A stretch of DNA of 64,000 bases, taken from NCBI GenBank assembly GCA_945910005.1, contig OX246739.1, forward strand, positions 75,779,639 to 75,843,638, given 5' to 3'. This document shows, piece by piece, positions 51,290-63,286 of the stretch. Position 1 is the stretch's first letter. Every line of letters starts with the position of its first letter. Below the pieces are notes generated by a model that was given only the letters and a program-made list of their open reading frames with translations, searched no databases and had not been told where the DNA came from. A program made the position numbers and the translations under genes. The DNA comes from Isoperla grammatica (lineage: Eukaryota; Arthropoda; Insecta; Plecoptera; Perlodidae).

Positions 51290-52110
51290 ACATTGGGGAG
51301 ATGTTAGGCACTTGGATAACAAAGAGGGCCGCAAGTATGACGGAGTGTCGAGAGCCACATTGGGGAGATGTTAGGCACTTGGATTGCAAAGAGGGCCGCA
51401 AGTATGGTGGAGTGACGAGAGCCACATTGGGGAGATTGTAAGGCGCTTGGATTGCAAAGAGGGCCGCACATATACGTGGAGTGGCGAGAGCCACATTGGG
51501 GAGATTGTTAGGCGCTTGGATTTGAAAAGAGGGCCGCAAGTATGACGGAGTGGCGAGAGCCACATCGGGGAGATTGTTAGGCGCTCTGATTGCAAAGAGG
51601 GCCGCAAGTATGACGGGGTGACGAGAGCCACATTGGGGAGATTGTTAGGCGCTTGGATTGCAAAGAGGGCCGCAAGTATGACGGAGTGGCGAGAGCCACA
51701 TTGGGGAGATTGTTAGGCGCTTGGATTGCAAAGAGGGCCGCAAGTATGGCGGAGTGGCGAGAGCCACCTTGGGGGAGATTGTTAGGCGCTTGGATAACAA
51801 AGAGGGCCGCAAGTATGACGGAGTGCCGAGAGGCACATTGGGGAGATTGTTAGGCGCTTGGATTGAAAAGAGGGCCGCAAGAATGACGGAGTGGCGAGAG
51901 CCACATCGGAGAGATTGTTAGGCGTTTTGATTGCAAAGAGGGCCGCAAGTATGGTGGAGTTACGAGAGCCACATTGGGGAGATTGTAAGGCGCTTGGATT
52001 GCAAAGAGGGCCGCGGAGTGGCGAGAGCCACATTGGGGAGATTGTTAGGCGCTTGAATTGCACAGAGGGCCGCAAGTATGGCGGTGTGACGAGAGCCACA
52101 TTGGGGAGAT
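45970..52110 (+). repeat. 6.14-kb tandem duplication, copy 1
   Basis: It matches 52111 to about 58.12 kb at an offset of 6140-6141. Shared markers include GCAAAGAAGGCCGCAAATATAG near 50513 and 56653 and GAGTGACAAGAGCCAGATTGGTGAG near them. Most of it (to about 51.28 kb) is also present in copy A at about 34.0-39.25 kb, so this stretch exists three times in the window. Confidence 0.83.
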
Positions 52111-55100
52111 TGTTAGGCGCTTGGATTGCAAAGAGGGCCGCGGAGTGGCGAGCGCCACATTGGGGAGATTGTTGGGCGCTTGAATTGCAAAGAGGGCCGC
52201 AAGTATGGCGGTGTGACGAGAGCCACATTGGGGAGATTGTAAGGCGCTTGGATTGCAAAGAGGGCCGCAAGTATGACGGAGTGGCGAAAGCCACATTGGG
52301 GAGATCGTTAGGCGCTTGGATTGCAAAGAGGGCCGCAAGTATGACGGTGTGGCGAGAGCCACACTGGGGAGATTGTTAGGCTTTTGGATTGCAAAGAGGG
52401 CCGCAAGTATGACGGAGTGGCGAAAGCAACACAAGGGGGATTGTAAGACGCTTGGATTGCAAAGAGGGCCGCAAGTATGGCGGAGTAGCGAGAGCCACAT
52501 CGGGGAGATTGTTAGGCGCTTGGATTACAAAGAGGGCCGCAAGTATGACGGTGTGGCGAGAGCCACACTGGGGAGATTTTAGGCGCTTGGATTGCAAAGA
52601 GGGCCGCAAGTATGACGGAGTGGCGAGAGCAACACAAGGGAGATTGTTAGACGCTTGGATTGCAAAGAGGGCCGCAAGCATGGCGGAGTGTCGAGAGCCA
52701 CATCGGGGAGATTGTAAGGCGCTCTGATTGCAAAGAGGGCCGCAAGTATGACGGAGTGGCGAGAGCCACATTGGGGAGATTGTTAGGCGCTTGGATTTCA
52801 AAGAGAGCCGCAAGTATGACGGAGTGGCGAGAGCAACACTGTGGAGATTGTTAGGCGCTTGGATTGCAAAGAGGGCCGCAAATATAGGTGGAGTGACGAG
52901 AGCCACATTGGGGAGATTGTTAGGCGCTTGGATTGCAAAGAGGGCCGCGAAAGGGCGAGAGCCAAATTGGGGAGATTGTTAGGCGCTTGAATTGCAAAGA
53001 GGGCCGCAAGTATGGCGGTGTGACGAGAGCCACATTAGGGAGATTGTAAGGCGCTTGGATTGCAAAGAGGGCCGCAAGTATGAAGGTGTGACGAGAGCCA
53101 TATTGGGGAGATTGTTAGGCGTTTTGATTGCAAAGAGGGCCGCAAGTATGGTGGAGTGACGAGAGCCATATTGGGGAGATTGTTAGGCGCTTGGATTGCA
53201 AAGAGGGCCGCAAGAATGGCGGAGTGGCGAGAGCCACATTAGGGAGGTTGTTAGGCGCTTGGATTGCAAAGAGGGCCGCAAGTATGACGGTGTGACGAGA
53301 GCCACATTGGGGAGATTGTTAGGCGCTTGGATTGCAAAAAGGGCCGCTAGTATGAAGGTGGGACGAGAGCCACATTAGGGAGATTGTTAGGCGTTTTGAT
53401 TGAAAAGAGGGCCGCAAGTATGGTGGAGTGACGAGAGCCATATTGGGGAGATTGTTAGGCGCTTGGATTGCAAAGAGGGCCGCAAGAATGGCGGAGTGGC
53501 GAGAGCCACATCGGGGAGATTGTTAGGCGCTCTGATTGCAAAGAGGGCCGCAAGTATGACGGAGTAGCGAGAGCCACATTGGGGAGATTGTTAGGCGCTT
53601 GGATTGCAAAGAGGGCCGCAAGTATGACAGAAAGGCGAGAGCCACATTGGGGAGATTGTTAGGCGCTTGGATTGCAAAGAGGGCCGCAAGTATGACGGAG
53701 TGGCGAGAGCAACACTGGGGAGATTGTTAGGCGTTGGATTGCAAAGAGGGCCGCAAGTATGGTGGAGTGACGAGAGCCTTATTGGGGAGATTGTTAGGCG
53801 CTTGGATTGCAAAGAGGGCCGCCAGTATGACGGAGTGGCTAAAGCCACATTGGGGAGATTGTTAGGCGCTTGGATTGCAAAGAGGGCCGCAAGTATGGCG
53901 GAGTGGCGAAAGCCACATCGGGGAGATTGTTAGGCGCTTGGATTACAAACAGGGCCGCAAGTATGACGGAGTGCCGAGAGGCACCTTGGGGAGATTGTTA
54001 GGCGCTTGGATTGAAAAGAGGGCCGCAAGTATGGTGGAGTGCCGAGAGCCACATCGGGGAGATTGTTAGGCGCTCTGATTTCAAAGAGGGCCGCAAGTAT
54101 GACGGAGTGGCGAGAGCCACATTGGGGAGATTGTTAGGCGCTTGGATTGCAAAGAGGGCCGCAAGTATGACGGTGTGGCGAGAGCCACACTGGGGAGATT
54201 GTTAGGCGCTTGGATTGCAAAGAGGGTTGCAAGTATGACGGAGTGGCGAGAGCAACACAAGGGAGATTGTTAGACGCTTGGATTGCAAAGAGGGCCGCAA
54301 GTATGGCGGAGAAGCGAGAGCCACATCGGGGAGATTGTTAGGCGCTTGGATTACAAAGAGGGCCGCAAGTATGACGGAGTGGCGAGAGCCACATTGGGGA
54401 GATGTTAGGCACTTGGATTGCAAAGAGGGCCGAAAGAATGGCGGAGTGGCGAGAGCCACATCGGGGAGATTGTTAGGCGCTCTGATTGCAAAGAGGGCCG
54501 CAAGTATGACGGAGTGGCGAGAGCCACATCGGGGAGATTGTTAGGCGCTTGGATTGCAAAGAGGGCCGCAAGTATGACGGAGTGGCGAGAGCCACATTGG
54601 GGAGATGTTAGGCACTTTGATTGCAAAGAGGGCCGAGTGTAGGTGGAGTGACGAGAGCCACATTGGGGAGATTGTTAGGCGCTTGGATTGCAAAGAGGGC
54701 CGCAAGAATGGCGGAGTGGCGAGAGCCACATCGGGGAGATTGTTAGCCGCTCTGATTTTAAAGAGGGCCGCAAGTATGACGGAGTGGCGAGAGACACATT
54801 GGGGAGATTGTTAGGCGCTTGGATTGCAAAGAGGGCCGAAAGAATGGCGGAGTGGCGAGAGCCACATCGGGGAGATTGTTAGGCGCTTGGATTGCAAAGA
54901 GGGCCGCAAGTATGACGGAGTGGCGAGAGCAACACAAGGGAGATTGTTAGACGCTTGGATTGCAAAGAGGGCCGCAAGTATGGCGGAGAAGTGAGAGCCA
55001 CATCGGGGAGATTGTAAGGCGCTTGGATTACAAAGAGGGCCGCCAGTATGACGGAGTGGCGAGAGCCACATTGGGGAGATGTTAGGCACTTGGATTGCAA

Positions 55101-58100
55101 AGAGGGCCGCAAGTATGGTGGAGTGACGAGAGCCACATTGGGGAGATTGTTAGGCGCTTGGATTGCAAAGAGGGCCGCAAATATAGGTGGAGAAGCGAGA
55201 GCCACATTGGGGAGATTGTTAGGCGCTTGGATTGAAAAGAGGGCTGCAAGTATGACGGAGTCGCGAGAGCCACATCGGGGAGATTGTTAGGCGCTCTGAT
55301 TGCAAAGAGGGCCGCAAGTATGACGGAGTGACGAGAGCCACATTGGGAAGATTGTTAGGCGCTTGGATTGCAAAGAGGGCCGCAAGTATGACGGAGTGGC
55401 GAGAGCCACATTGGGGAGATTGTTAGGCGCTTGGATTGAAAAGAGGGCCGCAAGTATGGTGGAGTGCCGAGAGCCACATTGGGGAGATTGTTAGCGCTTG
55501 GATTGCAAAGAGGGCCGCAAATATAGGTGGAGTGGCGAGAGCCACATTGGGGAGATTGTAAGGCGCTTGGATTGCAAAGAGGGCCGCAAGTATGACGGTG
55601 TGACGAGAGCCACATTGGGGAGATTGTTAGGCACTTGGACTGCAAAGAGGGCCGCAAGTATGGCGGAGTGACGAGAACCACATCGGGGAGATTGTTATGC
55701 GCTTGGATTGCAAAGAGGGCCGCAAGTATGACGAAGTGGCGAGAGCCACATTGGGGAGATTGTTAGGCGCTTGGATTGAAAAGAGGGCCGCAAGTATGAC
55801 GGAGTGGCGAGAGCCACATCGGAGAGATTGTTAGGCCTTTTGATTGCAAAGAGGGCCGCAAGTATGGTGGAGTGACGAGAGCCAGATTGGGGAGATTGTT
55901 AGGCGCTTGGATTGCAAAGAGGGCCGCAAGAATGGCAAAGTGTCGAGAGCCACATCGGGGAGATTGTAAGGCGCTCTGATTGCAAAGAGGGCTGCAAATA
56001 TAGGTGGAGTGACGAGAGCCACATTGGGGAGATTGTTAGGCGCTTGGATTGCAAAGAGGGCCGCGGAGTGGCGAGAGCCACATTGGGGAGATTGTTAGGC
56101 GCTTGAATTGCAAAGAGGGCCGCAAGTATGACGAAGTGGCGAAAGCCACATTGGGGTGATTGTTAGGCGCTTGGATTGCAAAGAGGGCCGCAAGTATGAC
56201 GGTGTGGCGAGAGCCACACTGGGGTGATTGTTAGGCGCTTGGATTGCAAAGAGGGCCGCAAGTATGACGGAGTGGCGAGAGCAACACAAGGGAGATTGTT
56301 AGACGCCTGGATTGCAAAGAGGGCCGCAAATATGGCGGAGTAGCGAGAGCCACACTGGGGAGATTGTTAGGCGCTTGGATTGCAAAGAGGGCTGCAAGTA
56401 TGACGGAGTGGCGAGAGCAACACAAGGGAGTTTGTTAGACGCTTGGATTGCAAAGAGGGCCGCCAGTATGGCGGAGTAGCGAGAGCCACATCGGGGAGAT
56501 TGTTAGGCGCTTGGATTACAAAGAGGGCCGCAAGTATGACGGAGTGTCGAGAGCCACATTGGGGAGATGTTAGGCACTTGGATTGCAAAGAGGGCCGCAA
56601 GTATGGTGGAGTGACGAGAGCCACATTGGGAAGATTGTTAGGCGCTTGGATTGCAAAGAAGGCCGCAAATATAGTGGAGTGACAAGAGCCAGATTGGTGA
56701 GATTGTTAGGCGCTTGGATTGCAAAGAGTGCCGCAAGAATGGCGGAGTGTCGAGTGCCACATCGGGGAGATTGTAAGGCGCTCTGATTGCAAAAAGGGCC
56801 GCAAGTATGACGGAGTGGCGAGAGCCACATTGGGGAGATTTTTAGGCGCTTGGATTGCAAAGAGGGCCGCAAGTATACAAAGTGGCAAGAGCAACACTGG
56901 GGAGATTGTTAGGCGCTTGGATTGCAAACAGGGCCGCAAATATAGGTGAAGTGACGAGAGCCACATTGGGGAGATTGTTAGGCGCTTGGATTGCAAAGAG
57001 GGCCGCGGAGTGGCGAGAGCCACATTAGGGAGATTGTAAGGCGCTTGAATTGCAAAGAGGGCCGCAAGTATGGCGGTGTGACGAGAGCCACATTGGGGAG
57101 TTTGTAAAGCGCTTGGATTGCAAAGAGGGCCGCAAGTATGACGGAGTGGCGAAAGCCACATTGGGGAGATTGTTAGGCGCTTGGATTGCAAAGAGGGCCG
57201 CAAGTATTACGGTGTGGCGAGAGCCACACTGGGGAGATTGTTAGGCGCTTGGATTGCAAAGAGGGCCGCAAGTATGACGGAGTGGCGAGAGAAACACAAG
57301 GGAGATTGTTAGACGCTTGGATTGCAAAGAGGGCCGCAAGTATGGCGGAGTTATGAGAGCCACATCGGGGAGATTGTTAGGCGCTTGGATAACAAAGAGG
57401 GCCGCAAGTATGACGGAGTGTCGAGAGCCACATTGGGGAGATGTTAGGCACTTGGATAACAAAGAGGGCCGCAAGTATGACGGAGTGTCGAGAGCCACAT
57501 TGGGGAGATGTTAGGCACTTGGATTGCAAAGAGGGCCGCAAGTATGGTGGAGTGACGAGAGCCACATTGGGGAGATTGTAAGGCGCTTGGATTGCAAAGA
57601 GGGCCGCACATATACGTGGAGTGGCGAGAGCCACATTGGGGAGATTGTTAGGCGCTTGGATTTGAAAAGAGGGCCGCAAGTATGACGGAGTGGCGAGAGC
57701 CACATCGGGGAGATTGTTAGGCGCTTGGATTGCAAAGAGGGCCGCAAGTATGACGGGGTGACGAGAGCCACATTGGGGAGATTGTTAGGTGCTTGGATTG
57801 CAAAGAGGGCCGCAAGTATGACGGAGTGGCGAGAGCCACATTGGGGAGATTGTTAGGCGCTTGGATTGCAAAGAGGGCCGCAAGTATGGCGGAGTGGCGA
57901 GAGCCACCTTGGGGGAGATTGTTAGGCGCTTGGATTACAAAGAGGGCCGCAAGTATGACGGAGTGCCGAGAGGCACATTGGGGAGATTGTTAGGCGCTTG
58001 GATTGAAAAGAGGGCCGCAAGAATGACGGAGTGGCGAGAGCCACATCGGAGAGATTGTTAGGCGTTTTGATTGCAAAGAGGGCCGCAAGTATGGTGGAGT

Positions 58101-58120
58101 TACGAGAGCCACATTGGGGA
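52111..58120 (+). repeat. 6.14-kb tandem duplication, copy 2
   Basis: The downstream partner of 45970-52110. A local difference is near 54635, where a monomer reads GGGCCGAGTGTAGGTGG and is shorter than its partner near 48495. Similarity to copy 1 fades near 58.1 kb. Confidence 0.83.
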
Positions 58121-60393
58121 GATTGTTAGGCGCTTGGATTGCAAAGAGGGCCGCAAGAATGGCGGAGTGTCGAGAGCCACATCGGGGAGATTGTAGGGCG
58201 CTCTGATTGCAAAGAGGGCCGCAAGTATGACGGAGTGGCGAGAGCCACATTGCGGAGATTGTTAGGCGCTTGGATTTCAAAGAGGGCCGCAAGTATGACG
58301 GAGTGGCGAGAGCAACACTGGGGAGATTGTTAGGCGCTTGGATTGCAAAGAGGGCCGCAAATATAGGTGGAGTGACGAGAGCCACATTGGGGAGATTGTT
58401 AGGCGCTTGGATTGCAAAGAGGGCCGCGGAGTGGCGAGAGCCACATTGGGGAGATTGTTAGGCGCTTGAATTGCACAGAGGGCCGCAAGTATGGCGGTGT
58501 GACGAGAGCCACATTGGGGAGATTGTTAGGCGCTTGGATTGCAAAGAGGGCCGCAAGTATGAAGGTGTGACGAGAGCCACATTGGGGAGATTGTTAGGCG
58601 TTTTGATTGCAAAGAGGGCCGCAAGTATGGTGGAAATACGAGTGCCATATTGGGGAGATTGTTAGGGATTGCAAAGAGGGCCGCAAGAATGGCGGAGTGG
58701 CGAGCCACATTAGGGAGGTTGTTAGGCGCTTGGATTGCAAAGAGGGCCGCAAGTATGACGGTGTGACGAGAGCCACATTGGGGAGATTAATAGGCGCTTG
58801 GATTGCAAAGAGGGCCGCTAGTATGAAGGTGTGACGAGAGCCACATTAGGGAGATTGTTAGGCGTTTTGATTGAAAAGAGGGCCGCAAGTATGGTGGAGT
58901 GACGAGAGCCACATTGGGGAGATTGTTAGGCGCTTGGATTGCAAAGAGGGCCGCAAGAATCGCGGAGTGGCGAGAGCCACATCGGGGAGATTGTTAGGCG
59001 CTCTGATTGCAAAGAGGGCCGCAAGTATGACGGAGTGGCGAGAGCCACATTGGGGAGATTGTTAGGCGCTTGGATTGCAAAGAGGGCCGCAAGTATGACG
59101 GAAAGGCGAGAGCCACATTGGGGAGAGTGTTAGGCGCTTGGATTGCAAAGAGGGCCGCAAGTATGACGGTGTGACGAGAGCCACAGTTGGGAGATTGTTA
59201 GGCGCTTGGATTGCAAAGAGGGCCGCAAGTATGACGGAGTGGCGAGAGCAACGTTGGGGAGATTGTTAGGCGCTTGGATTGCAAAGAGGGCCGCAAGTAT
59301 GGTGGAGTGACGAGAGCCTAATTGGGGAGATTGTTAGGCGCTTGGATTGCAAAGAGGGCCGCAAGTACGACGGAGTGGCGAGAGCACATTGGGGAGATGT
59401 TAGGCACTTTGATTGCAAAGAGGGCCGCAAGTATGGTGGAGTGACGAGAGCCACATTGGGGAGATTGTTAGGCGCTTGGATTGCAAAGAGGGCCGCAAAT
59501 ATAGGTGGAGTGGCGAGAGCCACATTGGGGAGATTGTTAGGCGCTTGGATTGAAAAGAGGGCCGCAAGTATGACGGAGTGGCGAGAGCCACATCGGGGAG
59601 ATTGTTAGGCGCTCTGATTGCAAAGAGGGCCGCAAGTATGACGGAAAAGCGAGAGCCACATTGGGGAGATTGTTAGGCGCTTGGATTGCAAAGAGGGCCG
59701 CAAGTATGACGGAGTGGCGAGAGCCACATTGGGGAGATTGTTAGGCGCTTGGATTGCAAAGAGGGCCGCAAGTATGGCGGAGTGGCGAGAGCCACATCGG
59801 GAAGATTGTTAGGCGCTTGGATTGCAAAGAGGGCCGCAAATATAGGTGGAGTGGCGAGAGCCACATTGGGGAGATTGTTAGGCGCTTGGATTGAAAAGAG
59901 GGCCGCAAGTATGACGGAGTGGCGAGAGCCACATCGGGGAGATTGTTAGGCGCTTGGATTACAAAGAGGGCCGCAAGTATGACGGAGTGCCGAGAGCCAC
60001 ATTGGGGAGATTGTTAGGCGCTTGGATTGAAAAGAGGGCCGCAAGTATGGTGGAGTGCCGAGAGCCACATTGGGGAGATTGTTAGGCGCTTGGATTGAAA
60101 AGAGGGCCGCAAGTATGGTGGAGTGCCTAGAGGCACATTGGGGAGATTGTTAGGCGCGTGGATTGCAAAGAGGGCCGCAAGTATGACGGAGTGACGAGAG
60201 CCACATTGGGGAGATTGTTAGGCGCTTGGATTGCAAAGAGGGCCGCAAGCATGGCGGAGTGGCGAGAGCCACATTGGGGAGATTGTTAGGCGCTTGGATT
60301 GCAAAGAGGGCCGCAAGTATGACGGAGTGGCGAGAGCAACACTGGGGAGATTGTTAGACGCTTAGATTGCAAAGAGGGCCGCAAGTATGGCGG

Positions 60394-62988
60394 TCAAAAA
60401 AGCTCCACCCCCTCAACTCCCCCCCCCCCACCCAACCCCACTTTCGAGGTAGGTGGCTAACAGCTTCAAGGGTGGTGGGCCCTGTGATAGGTTGTGACAC
60501 TCACACCCGCAAAAAGGTCAAAAAAGCTCCACCCCCTCAACTCCCCCCCCTCCCCCCCCCCCCTTCCAACCCCACTTTCGAGGTAGGTGGCTAACAGCTT
60601 CAAGGGTGGTGGGCCCTGTGATAGGTTGTGACACTCACACCCGCAAAAAGGTCAAAAAAGCTCCACCCCCTCTACTCCCCCCCCCCCCCACCCAACCACA
60701 CTTTCGAGGTAGGTGGCTAACAGCTTCAAGGGTGGTGGGCCCTGTGATAGGTTGTGACACTCACACCCGCAAAAAGGTTGAGCAAGCTCCACCCCCCCCC
60801 CCCCCCCTAACCCCACTTTCGAGGTAGGTGTCTAACAGCTTCAAGGGTGGTGGGCCCTGTGATAGGTTGTGACACTCACACCCACAAAAAGGTTGAGCAA
60901 GCTCCACCCCCTCAACCCCCCCCCCTCCCCCCCACCAAACCCCTCTTTCGAGGTAGGTGGCTAACAGCTGCAAGGGTGGTGGGCCCTGTGATAGGTTGTG
61001 ACACTCACACCCGCAAAAAGGTTGAGCAAGCTCCACCCCCCCCCCCCCTAACCCCACTTTCGAGGTAGGTGGCTAACAGCTTCAAGGGTGGTGGGCCCTG
61101 TGATAGGTTGTGACACTCACACCCGCAAAAAGGTCAAAAAAGCTCCACCCCCTCAACTCCCCCCCCCCCCCCCCACCCAACCCCACTTTCGAGGTAGGTG
61201 ACTAACAGCTTCAAGGGTGGTGGGTCCTGTGATAGGTTGTGACACTCACACCCACAAAAAGGTCAAAAAAGCTCCACCCCCTCAACTTCCCCCCCCCCCC
61301 CCACCCAACCCCACTTTCGAGGTAGGTGGCTAACAGCTTCAAGGGTGGTGGGCCCTGTGATAGGTTGTGACACTCACACCCGCAAAAAGGTCAAAAAAGC
61401 TCCACCCCCTCAACTCCCCCCCCCCCCCCCCACCCAACCCCACTTTCGAGGTAGGTGGCTAACAGCTTCAAGGGTGGTGGGCCCTGTGATAGGTTGTGAC
61501 ACTCACACCCGCAAAAAGGTTGAGCAAGCTCCACCCCCCCCCCCCTAACCCCACTTTCGAGGTAGGTGGCTAACAGCTTCAAGGGTGGTGGGCCCTGTGA
61601 TAGGTTGTGACACTCACACCCACAAAAAGGTTGAGCAAGCTCCACCCCCTCAACCCCCCCCCTCCCCCCCACCAAACCCCACTTTCGTGGTAGGTGGCTA
61701 ACAGCTGCAAGGGTGGTGGGCCCTGTGATAGGTTGTGATACTCACACCCGCAAAAAGGTTGAGCAAGCTCCACCCCCCCCCCCTAACCCCACTTTCGAGG
61801 TAGGTGGCTAACAGCTTCAAGGGTGGTGGGCCCTGTGATAGGTTGTGACACTCACACCCACAAAAAGGTTGAGCAAGCTCCACCCCCTCAACCCCCCCCC
61901 TCCCCCCACCAAACCCCACTTTCGAGGTAGGTGGCTTACAGCTGCAAGGGTGGTGGGCCCTGTGATAGGTTGTGACACTCACACCCGCAAAAAGGTTGAG
62001 CAAGCTCCACCCCCCCCCCCTAACCCCACTTTCGAGGTAGGTGGCTAACAGCTTCAAGGGTGGTGGGCCCTGTGATAGGTTGTGACACTCACACCCGCAA
62101 AAAGGTCAAAAAAGCTCCACCCCCTCAACTCCCCCCCCCCCCCCCCCACCCAACCCCACTTTCGAGGTAGGTGGCTAACAGCTTCAAGGGTGGTGGGCCC
62201 TGTGATAGGTTGTGACACTCACACCCGCAAAAAGGTCAAAAAAGCTCCACCCCCTCAACTCCCCCCCCCCCCCCACCCAACCTTACTTTCGAGGTAGGTG
62301 GCTAACAGCTTTAAGGGTGGTGGGCCCTGTGATAGGTTGTGACACTCACACCCGCAAAAAGGTTGAGCAAGCTCCACCCCCCCCCCCCCCTAACCCCACT
62401 TTCGAGGTAGGTGGCTAACAGCTTCAAGGGTGGTGGGCCCTGTGATAGGTTGTGACACTCACTCCCACAAAAAGGTTGAGCAAGCTCCACCCCCTCAACC
62501 CCCCCCCCTCCCCCCCACCAAACCCCACTTTCGAGGTAGGTGGCTAACAGCTGCAAGGGTGGTGGGCCCTGTGATAGGTTGTGACACTCACACCCGCAAA
62601 AAGGTTAAGCAAGCTCCACCCCCCCCCCCCCCTAACCCCACTTTCGAGGTAGGTGGCTAACAGCTTCAAGGGTGGTGGGCCTTGTGATAGGTTGTGACAC
62701 TCACACCCGCAAAAAGGTCAAAAAAGCTCCACTTCCTCAACTCCCCCCCCCCCCACCCAACACCATTTTCGAGGTAGGTGGCTAACAGCTTCAAGGGTGG
62801 TGGGCCCTGTGATAGGTTGTGACACTCACACCCACAAAAAGGTCAAAAAAGCTCCACCCCCTCAACTCCCCCCCCCCCCCACCCAACCCCACTTTCGAGG
62901 TAGGTGGCTAACAGCTTCAAGGGTGGTGGGCCCTGTGATAGGTTGTGACACTCACACCCGCAAAAAGGTTGAGCAAGCTCCACCCCCT
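60394..62988 (+). repeat. Second satellite: 110-134-bp C-rich repeat, 21 units
   Basis: Twenty-one units share TTCGAGGTAGGTGGCTAACA, GGGTGGTGGGCCCTGTGA and GGTTGTGACACTCACACCC. The GTTGTGACAC landmarks are at 60491, 60625, 60751, 60866, 60995, 61107, 61236, 61364, 61493, 61604, 61732, 61842, 61969, 62079, 62209, 62336, 62449, 62578, 62691, 62816 and 62942. Three unit types exist. A has GGTCAAAAAAGC then CTCAACTCC (about 125-134 bp). B has GGTTGAGCAAGC then a C run and CTAACC (about 110-115 bp). C has GGTTGAGCAAGC, CTCAACC and ACCAAACC, followed by CAGCTGCAAG in place of CAGCTTCAAG (about 127-129 bp). Each unit has C runs of up to about 17, whose exact lengths may be sequencing-limited. The short proline-rich frames here are not credible genes. 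Confidence 0.95.
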
Positions 62989-63136
62989 GAGAGGACAAGG
63001 ACTGGACCAGGGCCAGGTAGGGCAGGAACTGTCCAATAAAGTGGATACCACAATTGATTTATTGTCATTTAATTATTCTCTGTGACATTATCTATCTACG
63101 TCTTACGATTCTAATAGCAATTTATGATTGAGCTCC
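62989..63136. other. Non-satellite spacer with AATAAA signals on both strands
   Basis: About 150 bp of apparently single-copy sequence between the C-rich satellite and the small peptide frame. It holds AATAAA at 63035-63040 on the plus strand and at 63058-63063 on the minus strand. The latter lies 74 bases past the stop codon of the peptide frame and could be its polyadenylation signal. Nothing else is recognised. Confidence 0.55.
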
Positions 63137-63280
63137 TCAGTTAGTATCATCTGGTCCCACCCAACAGGGAAAATCATCCATCTGAATCAGCATGTCCGGG
63201 TCATCGGGGGCTCCGACCGCTTTTCCCATGAGGAACACCGCCATCATAGTAAGCACAGACCACAGCCACAGGGCGTACAT
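63137..63280 (-). CDS. Candidate 47-residue secreted peptide precursor
   Basis: A short minus-strand frame from ATG at 63280 to TGA at 63137. The N-terminus MYALWLWSVLTMMAVFLMG is strongly hydrophobic and followed by KAVGA, giving a textbook signal peptide with likely cleavage after Ala24. The predicted mature part is 23 residues, acidic, with three Asp-Asp pairs (PDDPDM, MDDFPC, GPDDTN) and a single Cys39 next to Trp40. The start has a G at -3 and is preceded by CAG at the end of a (GTT)n run, which resembles a splice acceptor, so an upstream exon is possible. AATAAA follows 74 bases after the stop. I do not recognise a family. It could be a venom, antimicrobial or neuropeptide-like product, one exon of a longer gene, or a chance frame. 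Confidence 0.4.
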   Translation of the reverse strand: MYALWLWSVLTMMAVFLMGKAVGAPDDPDMLIQMDDFPCWVGPDDTN

Positions 63281-63285
63281 TGCTG

Positions 63286-63286
63286 C

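Larger units (their letters stand above)
17875..60393 (+). repeat. 68-bp satellite array, segment 4 (42.5 kb, uninterrupted)
   Basis: About 625 head-to-tail monomers, all in plus orientation with no further insertion. Shorter monomer classes recur: about 59 bp where AAGTATGAC is missing (GGGCCGCGGAGTGGCG, for example 13443, 20065, 37898, 49921), and single or few-base deletions such as GATGTTAGGC and GGCGTTGGATT. The segment contains the long duplications listed separately. The array ends abruptly at 60393 with near-consensus monomers, not degenerate ones. Confidence 0.97.

Noticed and set aside
1..60393. CRISPR-like array
   Set aside because: The repeats are contiguous 68-bp units with no unique spacers, and the context is eukaryotic.
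1..60393. CENP-B box or other named centromere motif
   Set aside because: I looked for a match to the CENP-B box pattern (TTCG...A..CGGGA) in the monomer and saw none. Centromeric function cannot be claimed from sequence alone.
60367..63039. Proline-rich plus-strand and glycine-rich minus-strand frames in the C-rich satellite
   Set aside because: They are products of the C homopolymers and the repeat period. Frames change from unit to unit with C-run length.
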